The notes under the pieces were generated by a model. The model ran no database searches. It was not told the DNA's origin and saw nothing but the letters and a program-made list of their open reading frames with translations. From assembly GCA_009995225.1 (NCBI GenBank), contig JAACPW010000016.1, forward strand, positions 1-64,000: a stretch of 64,000 bases of DNA, in the 5' to 3' direction. A program made the position numbers and the translations under genes. Origin of the DNA: Sphingomonadales bacterium. Its GTDB lineage: Bacteria > Pseudomonadota > Alphaproteobacteria > Sphingomonadales > Sphingomonadaceae. Every line of letters starts with the position of its first letter. The first letter of the stretch is position 1. This document shows, piece by piece, positions 7,464-16,091 of the stretch.

Positions 7464-8812
7464 GCTGCGGCCGCGATGCGAAACACCGCGCCTCCCAATC
7501 CGGTGGTCTCTCGCTCCTCCAGCGTCAGGGACAGGCCGTGCCGCTCGGCAATGGCGTGCGCCAGCGCCAGCCCCAGGCCGCTGCCCGAAGTTTCCTCGCC
7601 GCGCAGCCGCCCGCGATAGAACCGTTCAAAGATGCGCGCCCGATCGCGCGGGTCGATCCCAGGCCCGTCATCGGCCACCACCAGAACAGGCCCCCGCTCC
7701 AGCGTGATCGCAATCTGGCCGCCGCGGGGGACGTATTTGAGGGCGTTGTCGAGCATGTTCGTCATCAGCCTTCCCAATTGTCGTTCGTCGCCATTGATGA
7801 TCACGTCCGGCGCGATCGTCCAGCGCAGTTCCAGCCCGGCTTCCTCGGCGCTACCGGCGTAAAGCTCGCAGATGCCCGTTACCAACCCGCTGAGATTGAC
7901 CGGCACCAGCCCACTGCGATCGCCGCGATTAGCCTTGCTCGCGGCGATATCGAGCAGGGATTCGAGCGTCTGCACGATCCGCCGGATTTCGCCGCGCGCT
8001 TCTGCCAGCCGCTCGGCAATTGCGGTGTCGGGCTTTTGTGCGAGCGCTTTCACCAACCGGTTGTCGAGGTGCGATAGCGGCGTTCGGATTTCGTGGGCGA
8101 GCTGTTCGGATGTGTCCTTGTAGGCCGCCAGCAGATCATTCACCCGCGCCAGCGCCGCGCCGCTATGCGCGGTCAATTCGTCGATCTCGTCCCCGTCGAT
8201 CCGCCCGGTGGCGGCGAGCCCTGCGCCATCCTGCGGTTCGCGAAAGGCCAGGTTGATCCGCCCGATCCGGCGCTGCAGGCCAAGCGCAGCGAAGCGCCCG
8301 AGCAGCGCCACCAGCCCGATGAACACCGCGCCCCCGCCCGCAAAGGCCATCGCGATGCCTGACAGCACCGGCGTTTCGATATCGATGCCGCGGGCGACCA
8401 CCAGCCGCAAATCCGGGCCAAGCTGGACCGCGCGGGCAAAGCCTTTGGAATTGGCGCCAATCGCGATGATCCCGCTTTCCGACACGGTGGGATCCAGCGC
8501 CGGCCATGTCGTCAGATCGCCGGCGATCACCCGGCCGCTGTCATCCGCCAGCAGGTAGTGCGGTGCCCCGCCTTCCATCGGGGTCAGCGCGATACGGTCG
8601 GCGATGCGCGCTTCCAGCTCGACCCTCCCGCCGGTGGCATAGATATCGGCAAGCCCGGCAAGGTCGACATCGACTTCAGCCTGCGCCGCCTGCTGCAAGG
8701 TCGTGCTCACCGTCTGGTGCGTGAGCCACCACAGGCCCGCCAGCAAGACCAGCGAAAGCACAATCGCACCCGCCACCAGGCGCGAAAAAATGGAACGGCG
8801 CGCTTCGATCAC
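7460..8812 (-). CDS. Sensor histidine kinase
   Basis: 450 residues. TM helix 1 at about 11-30, an extracytoplasmic sensor region at 31-150, TM helix 2 at about 151-175, then a HAMP-like linker, the H-box EQLAHEIRTPL with phospho-acceptor His240, and a HATPase domain with N-box (NMLDNALKYV), G1 (DDGPGID) and G2 (GSGLGLALA). All catalytic motifs are intact. Its start overlaps the stop of the response-regulator gene (ATGA) and its stop overlaps the lipoprotein gene. The signal is unknown; the context suggests control of the envelope system around it. Confidence 0.95.
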   Translation of the reverse strand: MIEARRSIFSRLVAGAIVLSLVLLAGLWWLTHQTVSTTLQQAAQAEVDVDLAGLADIYATGGRVELEARIADRIALTPMEGGAPHYLLADDSGRVIAGDLTTWPALDPTVSESGIIAIGANSKGFARAVQLGPDLRLVVARGIDIETPVLSGIAMAFAGGGAVFIGLVALLGRFAALGLQRRIGRINLAFREPQDGAGLAATGRIDGDEIDELTAHSGAALARVNDLLAAYKDTSEQLAHEIRTPLSHLDNRLVKALAQKPDTAIAERLAEARGEIRRIVQTLESLLDIAASKANRGDRSGLVPVNLSGLVTGICELYAGSAEEAGLELRWTIAPDVIINGDERQLGRLMTNMLDNALKYVPRGGQIAITLERGPVLVVADDGPGIDPRDRARIFERFYRGRLRGEETSGSGLGLALAHAIAERHGLSLTLEERETTGLGGAVFRIAAAA

Positions 8813-9489
8813 GGCGTTCCATCGAGCAGGCGATAGCCCGATCCCAAAATCGTCTCCAGCGCCGGCCGATCAAAGCCATCCTCAAGCTTGCGGCGCAGCC
8901 TCCCGATATTGACATCCACAACGTTGGTCTGGGGATCGAAGTCCATCTTCCACACATGGCGCAGCAACATCTCGCGCGTCACGACCTCACCGGCATTCTC
9001 CATGAAATAACGAAACAATTCGAACTCCTTGGGGCTGAGCGCAAGGTGACGATTGTTGCGGAAGGCCGTGCGCGCTTTCACATGACATTCGAACGCGCCA
9101 TAGAGGATCACGGCGGAATGTTCGCGCCCCGTGGCACGGCGGTGCAGTGCCCTGAGCCGGGCAACCAGCTCCTCCGGTTCGAACGGCTTGGCAAGGTAAT
9201 CGTCAGCCCCGCCATCCAGCCCATCGGCGCGATCGCTGCTTCGGCCGAGCGCCGAAAGGATCAGGATCGGCGTGCCAATGCCGCCTTCGCGCAGGCGGCG
9301 GGTGATCGTCAATCCGTCGATATCGCCGAGCATCCGGTCAAGGATGATGACATCAAATGGCTCCAGCCCGGCGCGCAGCAGCGCGGCGCTGCCATTGTCT
9401 TCCCACACCAGCACATCACCACTGGCGCCGAGGATCTCCCCCACCGCTGCCGCAGAGCGCGGATCATCCTCGACATAGAGGATCCTCAT
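8809..9489 (-). CDS. OmpR/PhoB-family response regulator
   Basis: 226 residues from MRILYVEDDP. The receiver domain has the acidic pair E-D-D, phospho-acceptor Asp51 (IILDRMLGD), Thr/Ser in LILSA and Lys in LAKPFEPEEL. The C-terminal winged helix (LSPKEFELFRYF ... NVVDVNIGRLRRKLE ... LGSGYRLL) is of the OmpR type. I start it at 9489 although the frame is open further upstream, because the receiver fold begins there. The partner kinase follows with a 4-bp overlap. Likely targets are the two promoters that share a 28-bp motif in this locus. Confidence 0.95.
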   Translation of the reverse strand: MRILYVEDDPRSAAAVGEILGASGDVLVWEDNGSAALLRAGLEPFDVIILDRMLGDIDGLTITRRLREGGIGTPILILSALGRSSDRADGLDGGADDYLAKPFEPEELVARLRALHRRATGREHSAVILYGAFECHVKARTAFRNNRHLALSPKEFELFRYFMENAGEVVTREMLLRHVWKMDFDPQTNVVDVNIGRLRRKLEDGFDRPALETILGSGYRLLDGTP

Positions 9490-9610
9490 GAATGCTGTTT
9501 CCCACCTGACGAAACCTGGCCCATCAACCCGGTGTCTCCCCTTAATTGTCGTGCTGCCACCGCTCGCCCAAGGGTGCAAGCGATGGCAGGAGGCGAGACA
9601 AGGCGTCCGC

Positions 9611-10492
9611 TCAGTTAATGCTTTCGACCGATACCCAGCCCAGCGTGCCGAAATTGTCCTTCGCTTCGATAAACAGGCCTTCGCGCTTGCCGGTCGGGAT
9701 AAGCGTGGTGCCCACCCGCAGGTTGCGCAGCACCTTGGCGCTGGCAGACGGCGTTTCGAGCATTGCCGTGGCGGCCGCGACGGTTGCCATGTCGTTGTCA
9801 CCGGCGCCGCCAGAGGTGGGAGCGGCGGCGATGGTGGCCTTTTGGGCGACCAACTGATTGAAGGCGATTACGAACGCCTCGACCAGCATCTTGCCGTCCT
9901 TGCTGGAGCCGTAGCCCGCCGCCGCAGCGCCCGCATTCCATGCGCCTGCACCGCCGAAGCTTAATGTGCTTTTCTTGACCACACCTTGTCCCGCGGCGAT
10001 CGCCTGCCCGCTGGCCGGGTTTAGCAACTTGATCCCGGCCGCAAGCCGCTTTTTCTTTCCGCCCAGACCGCCAAACATGCCGAGCACGGCGCCTGCCCCC
10101 GGCACGCTGCTGAGCAGCGAGCCTGCCGCGCCCGAACTCACCAGCCCCTGCATCGCTGCAGACTTGGCGACCTCGATCGACTGGTCAACTTCCTCACTGT
10201 CGCCGGCAACCACGTTCATCAGGAAATCGGCCGCGTCACCGCTGGCGGGGCTGTGCGGGGTAAAGCAGCCGGATTCGACCGCGAGTGAATTGATCAGTTC
10301 GCGAGGGCTGCCGAGCCCGAACTCGGACCACCCCTGTGTATCGCCTTCCACCACCGCGATCGAGCCGAGGCTTTCGGTACAGGTGGCCAGTTTGACCGCT
10401 TCGTCGCCGCCCTTGGCCTGCGCCGGGGCCGCAACCAGCGCGCCCGAGGCCAGCGACGCCACTACAAGCGCGTGGAAATTCGTCTTCGTCAT
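9611..10492 (-). CDS. Exported protein with SH3-like C-terminus
   Basis: 293 residues starting at MTKTNFHALV, preceded by GGGGAGATTGACA. A signal peptide ends at APAQA-KGG. The N-terminal part (ESLGSIAVVEGDTQGWSEFG) resembles the CsgG/LpoB-like fold used by envelope assembly factors. The middle is Gly/Ala-rich with a basic GGKKKR patch, and the last 60 residues (KVLRNLRVGTTLIPTGKREG, then FIEAKDNFGTLGWVSVESI) look like a bacterial SH3 domain, a common peptidoglycan-binding module. It lies between the giant FecR-repeat gene and the regulator gene. Its upstream region carries one copy of the shared 28-bp motif. The CsgG-like assignment is tentative. Confidence 0.75.
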   Translation of the reverse strand: MTKTNFHALVVASLASGALVAAPAQAKGGDEAVKLATCTESLGSIAVVEGDTQGWSEFGLGSPRELINSLAVESGCFTPHSPASGDAADFLMNVVAGDSEEVDQSIEVAKSAAMQGLVSSGAAGSLLSSVPGAGAVLGMFGGLGGKKKRLAAGIKLLNPASGQAIAAGQGVVKKSTLSFGGAGAWNAGAAAAGYGSSKDGKMLVEAFVIAFNQLVAQKATIAAAPTSGGAGDNDMATVAAATAMLETPSASAKVLRNLRVGTTLIPTGKREGLFIEAKDNFGTLGWVSVESIN

Positions 10493-10563
10493 TGTCAATC
10501 TCCCCATTGCGATCAATGGTGCGATGATGCCGCCGGTGCCCTCGCGCAGCCACACACATGCAC

Positions 10564-10591
10564 TGTCATCGGCATGACAAGTGCTGTTAGG
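10564..10591 (-). promoter_or_regulatory. Shared 28-bp motif, copy 1
   Basis: An inverted repeat TGTCAT-CGGC-ATGACA with a conserved 3' flank, 72 bp upstream of the start codon at 10492. It matches the sequence at 17502-17529 at 23 of 28 positions (blocks TGTCA, CG, CATGACAA, TGC and GTTA in register). It is a candidate operator or activator site, probably for the response regulator encoded in the same locus. Confidence 0.6.
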
Positions 10592-10596
10592 TCGCG

Positions 10597-13500
10597 TCAG
10601 CGCCGCTCAGCCATGCCGCCATCGAAGGTGATCATCCCGCCCATCAGCTGTTCGGCCTGCTTGACTGCCGCTTGCCGGGCCAACGCATTGCCGCGCGCCG
10701 TCCCTTCGCCCGCTGTCAGCCCTGGTGGGAGCAGCGAAAGTTCCTGCCCGCCTATCGACGCCGGGCCACCTTGCGGTGAGGCGGTGCCCGTCCCGCCCCA
10801 GCGGTTCATGTCGATCCCTGCGATCGTGCCGCTGCTGGGAGCAACCGACACGGCCCCGCCGCCCGCGCCGCCAGCGTAAGGGTTGGTCGAGGGCTGCGTG
10901 CCGGAAGTGGTTGCACGCAATGCCGCAGTGCCGATTACGGCAATGTCCGCAGCAAACCGGATATCGTACTGGACTCCGATTTCGGTACCGCCGACCCCGG
11001 CGAGAAAGCCCGTCCATTCGACAGAACACGCCCCGGCGCAGGCACCGCCGGTCACACTGCCATTGGCCGAACGCCCCGTGAACCCGCCATTGACCAGCGA
11101 CAGCTCGCTGGTGGCAAGATTGGCAACACCCCCAGTGGTCTGCGCCACATAGCTGTTGGAATTGTAATCGAAACCGAGCGAGATGCCGACCTTGGGGCTC
11201 GCGCCAAACTGCACCGCGGCCGAGCCCGATGTGAGTATGCCCGGAGCCACACTGCCGTCCACTGCCGTAGGCCTTGTGCCCCCGACGAGGGTGTAGTCGA
11301 CCCTCCCGCCGGTCGGAAGGTTGGTAGACGGCGTGCCGATGATGATATGATAGCCGCCGTTGGCATTTATACCGAAGGGCGGGGGCGGGCCGAAACGGCT
11401 GGGAACAACCCCGCCATTGCTCCAGCGCGACCACCGCACCGCGCCCGATGTCGTCCGGCCGATATCGGTGTTGCTTGCTGCGGCAAAGTTCGTGCCCACC
11501 GGGGCGATCCGGTCAAACCAGCCATTTCTGCCGCCAATCTCGATCACCCGGCCATCAGCATCGGTCTTGTAGCCGAAGCTGCCGGGCGTATTCTGCACTG
11601 TGTCGAGCGAATTGGTCCGGCCCGGATTGGCGGTGCTGAAATCGAGTGACACGAGATTGCCCTGACTGACGAACAGGTCGGTCGTGACAGTGGCGCTCAA
11701 CCGGTTGCCGGTCACCGCGCTGACTGGCGGGCCGGTCAGCGCGCCATTGCCGAAAATCGCCGCGCCGTTGAGGTTTTTGAGATTGCTCTGCCCCGTGGCG
11801 TTGTAGGTCAGGCCCAACTGACTGATATCAGCCCCAGCGAAATAGCCTGCAAACTGGATCGTGCAATTGGCATCGCAGCTGTTGTCGCTGGTGGTGATGC
11901 CATCGCCAAGAATGCTGAAATTGACATTGCGTCCCTGCGTTACGCGGAACTCCGATGTGCTTTGTTGGGCGTTGGCGATGCCGCCCTGGGTGGAGAAACC
12001 GTAGACAAAATCACCACCTGCCTTTGGCATGGTGATGCTGCCTTCCATCGCCACGCGGTTGGTTGCACCAAACAGCACCGCCATATCGGCCTGGAACTGT
12101 CCCGGAGCAAGCGACCCATCGGCAATCGTCGGCGCGGTGGCCGCGATCAGATCGTAATCGATGCGGCCTGTTGTCGGGATGGCAAAGCCGCCCGTGGTTG
12201 GCCCGGCGAACAGATAATGCAGGCCCTGCGTGGCCGACAAAGTCGTGTTTTCGGACGGATCTGCCGAAACATAGATCCCGTTGCTCCAACGGCCGATGGC
12301 GAAGCGGGCATTGGTCGACACATCAACGGCGGTGGCTGTGCCGATGCTGCGCGGGCGGAAGCTTTCGAGAATCGCGGTGATCGCGCCATTGCTATCGGAA
12401 GTTATCCCATCGGCGCTGAATCCGTTGAGGCCGGTTGTCGGAGCGCGCAGGTTGTAATTGATGCCGGTGGTGGCCGTGAATGGCGTTTGATTGGCAAGGA
12501 TCAACGGCGTGCCGCCGGTATTGCCGCCACCTGTATCGCCGCCACCTGTATCGCCGCCACCTATGGTGTCAGCACGCCCGAAGATCGCTGCACCGCTGAT
12601 GTTGTCTGACCCGCTGAGTGATGCGAGATAGGTTACTCCCAAACGGTTGGCCGTTGCATCACCAAGGAACCCTTGAAAGTCGATTGATCCGGATCGCGGC
12701 GTCGCTTCATTTGTCGAACCGCTAGCCGAAAAATTGATCCCGCCGTCAATGATGACAAGCGAGCTTGGATTGCCATTCGGGTTAACCGATCCGCCCGGAG
12801 TGGAAAAGGAGTAAACAAACCCGCTGTCGCCGGGCATAGTGATCGTGCCGTCAATGCCAAAGCGCGCTCTTGGCCCTGAAAATTCGACCGCAAGGTTGGC
12901 CGCGAAAGTGCCCGGTGCGATTGCGCCGGAAAACAATGTGGGCCGCGTCGCGCCAAGCAGATCATATTCGATAACGCCGCTCGGCAAAGTCAGCGCGCCG
13001 GTGATGTCGCGTGCCAGCAGGTAATGAAAACCTTGGTTGGCCGAAAGCGTAAGATCGCGCGCACGGTTTTTGAAGGTTCCATCGGTGAAACGGCCGATCA
13101 GCAGGTTGCGATCGCCGGAGATCTCCTGCACCGAAGCAGCGCCTGTCTCGCTGATAAGACCGCCATAGCTTTGTAATGCACCGTTGGCGGCAATACCGGC
13201 ATCTGCAAAGCCGTTCAGTCGGGCGAGCAAGGGCCTTGCATTCACGCTTTGGCCGTCAAAACCGTTTCCAGCATAGGCAATGTTGGGCTGCGGGCCGTCA
13301 AATCCTCCCGAGTAGACAAGCGTTGGGTTGTTGCCCGGATCGGTCGGCCCACCTCCGCCATCGCTGCCCGGAAGCCCGACAAACATATCGGGGTTGCCGC
13401 CGCCCTGGAGGAACGCGAAGTATTCGACAAAGAAAGCGTTCAGATCGGCAAATCCGCCCAACCCGCCCTGAAGCGCAGCGAGCGCGGCCAGATAGGCTTC

Positions 13501-16068
13501 GAGAATGGAAAGATCGAGCGCAGTATATTCGCTCGGCAACCCGCCATCTGCGAGGAAAGCGAAATAGGCATTCAGCGCCGCGACGTAATCGGCATAAACC
13601 GGCAGCCCCGCAAAATTCGCAGGATTACCGCCGCCCGACACGAACGCGGCATAGGCGGCAAAGAACCCGTTGAGATCGCCGAACCCGGCCAGACCGCCCT
13701 GCGCCCCAGCCAGCGCGTCAAGATAGGCGTTGAGCGTCGCCTGATCGAGCACGGTGTAATCGCTCGGTAGGCCGCCTCCCGATAGGAATGCGAAATACGC
13801 GTTCAGCGCCGCAACATATTGGCTATAGACCGGCAAGCCCGCAAACCCGTCGGGCGTGCCGCCTGCCGAAAGAAAGGCGAAATAGCGTGTCAGCAGATCG
13901 GCGTTGTCGCCCACCAAGGCGGCGAACTGTCCCGAGCGGGTCAGCGCGTCGATGAAGCCTTGCAACTGCGCCAGATCCTGGGCGGTGTAATCGGTTGGCA
14001 ATCCCCCGCCTTGCAGGAACAACGCATAGGCATTGAGCGCGGCGGCAAAAGCGGGGAAATCGGGCGCGACCGGCAAGCCGGCAAACAGGTCGGGATTGGC
14101 CCCGCTCGCAAGATAGACCGCATAGTCGCGGTAGAAGGACGCGCTGTCTCCAAGGAAGCGCGACGTGGCCCCGGCTGCTTCAAGGGCGGCGATATAGGCG
14201 CGGACCTGATCGAGCGTCAGCAACGTATAGCCCGATGGTACGCCGCCAGCGTTCAAGAAGTCGAAGAACGTCCGCAAGTCGACAGCATAGCCCGCAAACA
14301 CGTTGGCGGGCAGTCCGGTAAATCCATCAATGCTGCCGCCCCCGGCCACAAAGCTCGCAAAAGCCGAAAAGAACGCGGCGCGATCCCCCAGGAAACGGTC
14401 GAGCGCACCGGCCTGCTGCAATTGCAGCACCCAGGCCTGCAACACCGCTATATCGGTGCCGCTGAACTCCGACGGCCGCCGGCCAGTGGAAAGGAAGGCG
14501 AAATAGGCGTCGAGCTGCGCGGCATAGCCAGCAAACACATTGGCAGGCAGCCCCGTAAAACCATCAACCTCACCGCCTGCGCGCAGGAACGCGAGGTAAT
14601 CGGCATAAAAGCCCGCCTTCTCGCCCAGCACGGTCTGGAGCAGGCCAGTGTTGGCCAGCGTTTCAAGATAGGCCCGCAAGGTAGCCTGATCGATCGCGGT
14701 GTACGCGCTCGGGCGGCGGCCGCTCGCGAGGAAGGCGAAGTAATCGCCCAGGGCGGTCTCGTACTGCGCCGCGAAAGCCAGTCCGCCATTGGCGAGGAAG
14801 GCTTCGGCCAGCGCGCGATCGGTCGCGCCCAGTTGCGCCACCAGCCCGCTTTCGCGCAGGAAAGCAATGGTTTGCGCAAGCGCCGCTTGGCTTGCACCAG
14901 TGAAAGCCGTCGGATCGCCCCCGCCCCGAACAAAGGCGAAATAGGCGGATGTCAGGTCGGTGAAAGACAGCGCAAAGCCATCGCGATTGCCGCCACTGGC
15001 AAGGAAGGCGAGGTAGGCGTCGGCCAACACCCGGTCACGCGCCGCCAGGTCAGAGAATGCACCAGTACGGCGAATGTAAGAAAGATAGGCGTCGATATTG
15101 TCCGGGCCTGACGAAGCAAAGCCACTGGGCAATCCGCCTGCACGGATGAGATCGAGGTAGCTGGCAACAAAGCCGCTATAGGCGCCCAGAAATTCGCTGC
15201 CCGCGCCGCCGCCGGCCAGAAACCGCAGATAGGCACGAATGATGTCGGCTTGCGCCTGAGGAAAAGGCGTGCCGCCGTAGCTGTCTTCGATCTGCGCAGC
15301 GGCTGATACCAGCAGCGCAAGATCACCGCTCGGGAACGTGTCGAGCGCAGGGTTGCCGGCCACAGCCTCGATCCGGCGGGCGGCAGCGATGATGTCGCTC
15401 GATGCACCAGCCGTGGCAAGCTGATCGCCGAACCCTGTGGGAATGCCGTTGAGCGCCGCTGCAACGGGGCCAGCGTCGCTCCCGATCGGGACCACGCGGC
15501 CCGCTTGTGCAGGGCCAGCAGCGGCCAGCGCGGCAGGTTGCGCAATCGCATTATTGGCAATGACGCGGCGCACCCCGCCCTGCCCGCGCGCCCGCCACAT
15601 TTCTCCGGCACCAAAACGCTCCAGCGCGCCAGCGCGGCCAATTTGCAAAGCGCCGGTCAGCGCATGGCCGCTCGCCTCGCCCGTCCCGCGCACAGTGAAA
15701 TTGCTCGCAGACCCTACGCCTGCCACGCGGCCTTCAAGGCCTTCGGGCATCCGCACCACCACTTCGCCACTCGGACCCGATGTGACCGTGATCGCGCCTT
15801 CGTAAAGGTCGATCGAACCGTCCTCGTTCAGACGGTATTCCGCTGCATCGACAATCGATACCGTGCCCCCGCCGGTGAGCGCAATCTGGGTCAGCCCAGC
15901 ACGCTGATCGATGCGCTGGCCGGTCGCCGGCTGCGCTTCGCTGGTGGTGAACAGCAGCTGGTTGGCCGCCAGTGGTGCGCTCAGCGCAAGGCCCGAAGCG
16001 CCGACCAGCAGCAGCCGGGCGGAACGGGCGAAGGTCTTCGCGGGCGAAATGGTCAGGATAGCAGTCAT
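10597..16068 (-). CDS. Giant FecR-domain repeat protein with TbpB-like modules
   Basis: 1823 residues from MTAILTISPAKTF, preceded by GGAGGCCACC. An N-terminal export signal is followed by a FecR-type beta domain (about 35-200: QIALTGGGTVSIVDAAEYRL, then DLYEGAITVTSGPSG). Residues about 270-895 hold seven or eight divergent units of about 88 residues with the pattern YFAFL-x-GGG-x-P-x-x-YT and AGLP-x-x. After a Gly/Pro linker come three homologous beta-rich modules of about 200-250 residues, each with IGR(F/W)-x-(D/N)G, a YHxLxG-like core, YDLxxATxPT and a GxLxGxxxxxxGLTY end, resembling TbpB-like beta-barrel domains. No membrane anchor for FecR-type signalling is seen, so it is probably a secreted or surface protein. 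It follows the TPR-barrel gene by 23 bp. Confidence 0.88.
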   Translation of the reverse strand: MTAILTISPAKTFARSARLLLVGASGLALSAPLAANQLLFTTSEAQPATGQRIDQRAGLTQIALTGGGTVSIVDAAEYRLNEDGSIDLYEGAITVTSGPSGEVVVRMPEGLEGRVAGVGSASNFTVRGTGEASGHALTGALQIGRAGALERFGAGEMWRARGQGGVRRVIANNAIAQPAALAAAGPAQAGRVVPIGSDAGPVAAALNGIPTGFGDQLATAGASSDIIAAARRIEAVAGNPALDTFPSGDLALLVSAAAQIEDSYGGTPFPQAQADIIRAYLRFLAGGGAGSEFLGAYSGFVASYLDLIRAGGLPSGFASSGPDNIDAYLSYIRRTGAFSDLAARDRVLADAYLAFLASGGNRDGFALSFTDLTSAYFAFVRGGGDPTAFTGASQAALAQTIAFLRESGLVAQLGATDRALAEAFLANGGLAFAAQYETALGDYFAFLASGRRPSAYTAIDQATLRAYLETLANTGLLQTVLGEKAGFYADYLAFLRAGGEVDGFTGLPANVFAGYAAQLDAYFAFLSTGRRPSEFSGTDIAVLQAWVLQLQQAGALDRFLGDRAAFFSAFASFVAGGGSIDGFTGLPANVFAGYAVDLRTFFDFLNAGGVPSGYTLLTLDQVRAYIAALEAAGATSRFLGDSASFYRDYAVYLASGANPDLFAGLPVAPDFPAFAAALNAYALFLQGGGLPTDYTAQDLAQLQGFIDALTRSGQFAALVGDNADLLTRYFAFLSAGGTPDGFAGLPVYSQYVAALNAYFAFLSGGGLPSDYTVLDQATLNAYLDALAGAQGGLAGFGDLNGFFAAYAAFVSGGGNPANFAGLPVYADYVAALNAYFAFLADGGLPSEYTALDLSILEAYLAALAALQGGLGGFADLNAFFVEYFAFLQGGGNPDMFVGLPGSDGGGGPTDPGNNPTLVYSGGFDGPQPNIAYAGNGFDGQSVNARPLLARLNGFADAGIAANGALQSYGGLISETGAASVQEISGDRNLLIGRFTDGTFKNRARDLTLSANQGFHYLLARDITGALTLPSGVIEYDLLGATRPTLFSGAIAPGTFAANLAVEFSGPRARFGIDGTITMPGDSGFVYSFSTPGGSVNPNGNPSSLVIIDGGINFSASGSTNEATPRSGSIDFQGFLGDATANRLGVTYLASLSGSDNISGAAIFGRADTIGGGDTGGGDTGGGNTGGTPLILANQTPFTATTGINYNLRAPTTGLNGFSADGITSDSNGAITAILESFRPRSIGTATAVDVSTNARFAIGRWSNGIYVSADPSENTTLSATQGLHYLFAGPTTGGFAIPTTGRIDYDLIAATAPTIADGSLAPGQFQADMAVLFGATNRVAMEGSITMPKAGGDFVYGFSTQGGIANAQQSTSEFRVTQGRNVNFSILGDGITTSDNSCDANCTIQFAGYFAGADISQLGLTYNATGQSNLKNLNGAAIFGNGALTGPPVSAVTGNRLSATVTTDLFVSQGNLVSLDFSTANPGRTNSLDTVQNTPGSFGYKTDADGRVIEIGGRNGWFDRIAPVGTNFAAASNTDIGRTTSGAVRWSRWSNGGVVPSRFGPPPPFGINANGGYHIIIGTPSTNLPTGGRVDYTLVGGTRPTAVDGSVAPGILTSGSAAVQFGASPKVGISLGFDYNSNSYVAQTTGGVANLATSELSLVNGGFTGRSANGSVTGGACAGACSVEWTGFLAGVGGTEIGVQYDIRFAADIAVIGTAALRATTSGTQPSTNPYAGGAGGGAVSVAPSSGTIAGIDMNRWGGTGTASPQGGPASIGGQELSLLPPGLTAGEGTARGNALARQAAVKQAEQLMGGMITFDGGMAERR
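12523..12566. repeat. 15-bp in-frame tandem repeat
   Basis: About three copies of a 15-bp unit (CGCCGCCACCTGTAT-like) encode a GGGDT linker repeated between beta modules 1 and 2 of the giant protein. Units of whole codons can expand or contract without breaking the frame. Confidence 0.8.
13381..15250. repeat. Region encoding about 88-residue protein repeats
   Basis: This segment of the giant gene encodes successive units with recurring phrases such as NAYFAFLSGGGLPSDYT, AYFAFLADGGLPSEYT and YFAFLASGRRPSAYT, each paired with a second half ending F-x-GLP. The rightmost (N-terminal) units are most diverged and the leftmost pair (13390-13830) the most alike, suggesting recent duplication at the C-terminal end of the array. 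Confidence 0.85.
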
Positions 16069-16091
16069 GTGGTGGCCTCCCCGGATGCCAA

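Noticed and set aside
13819-15111. 430-residue + strand open frame inside the giant gene
   Set aside because: It mirrors the repeat array on the other strand and only echoes its periodicity.
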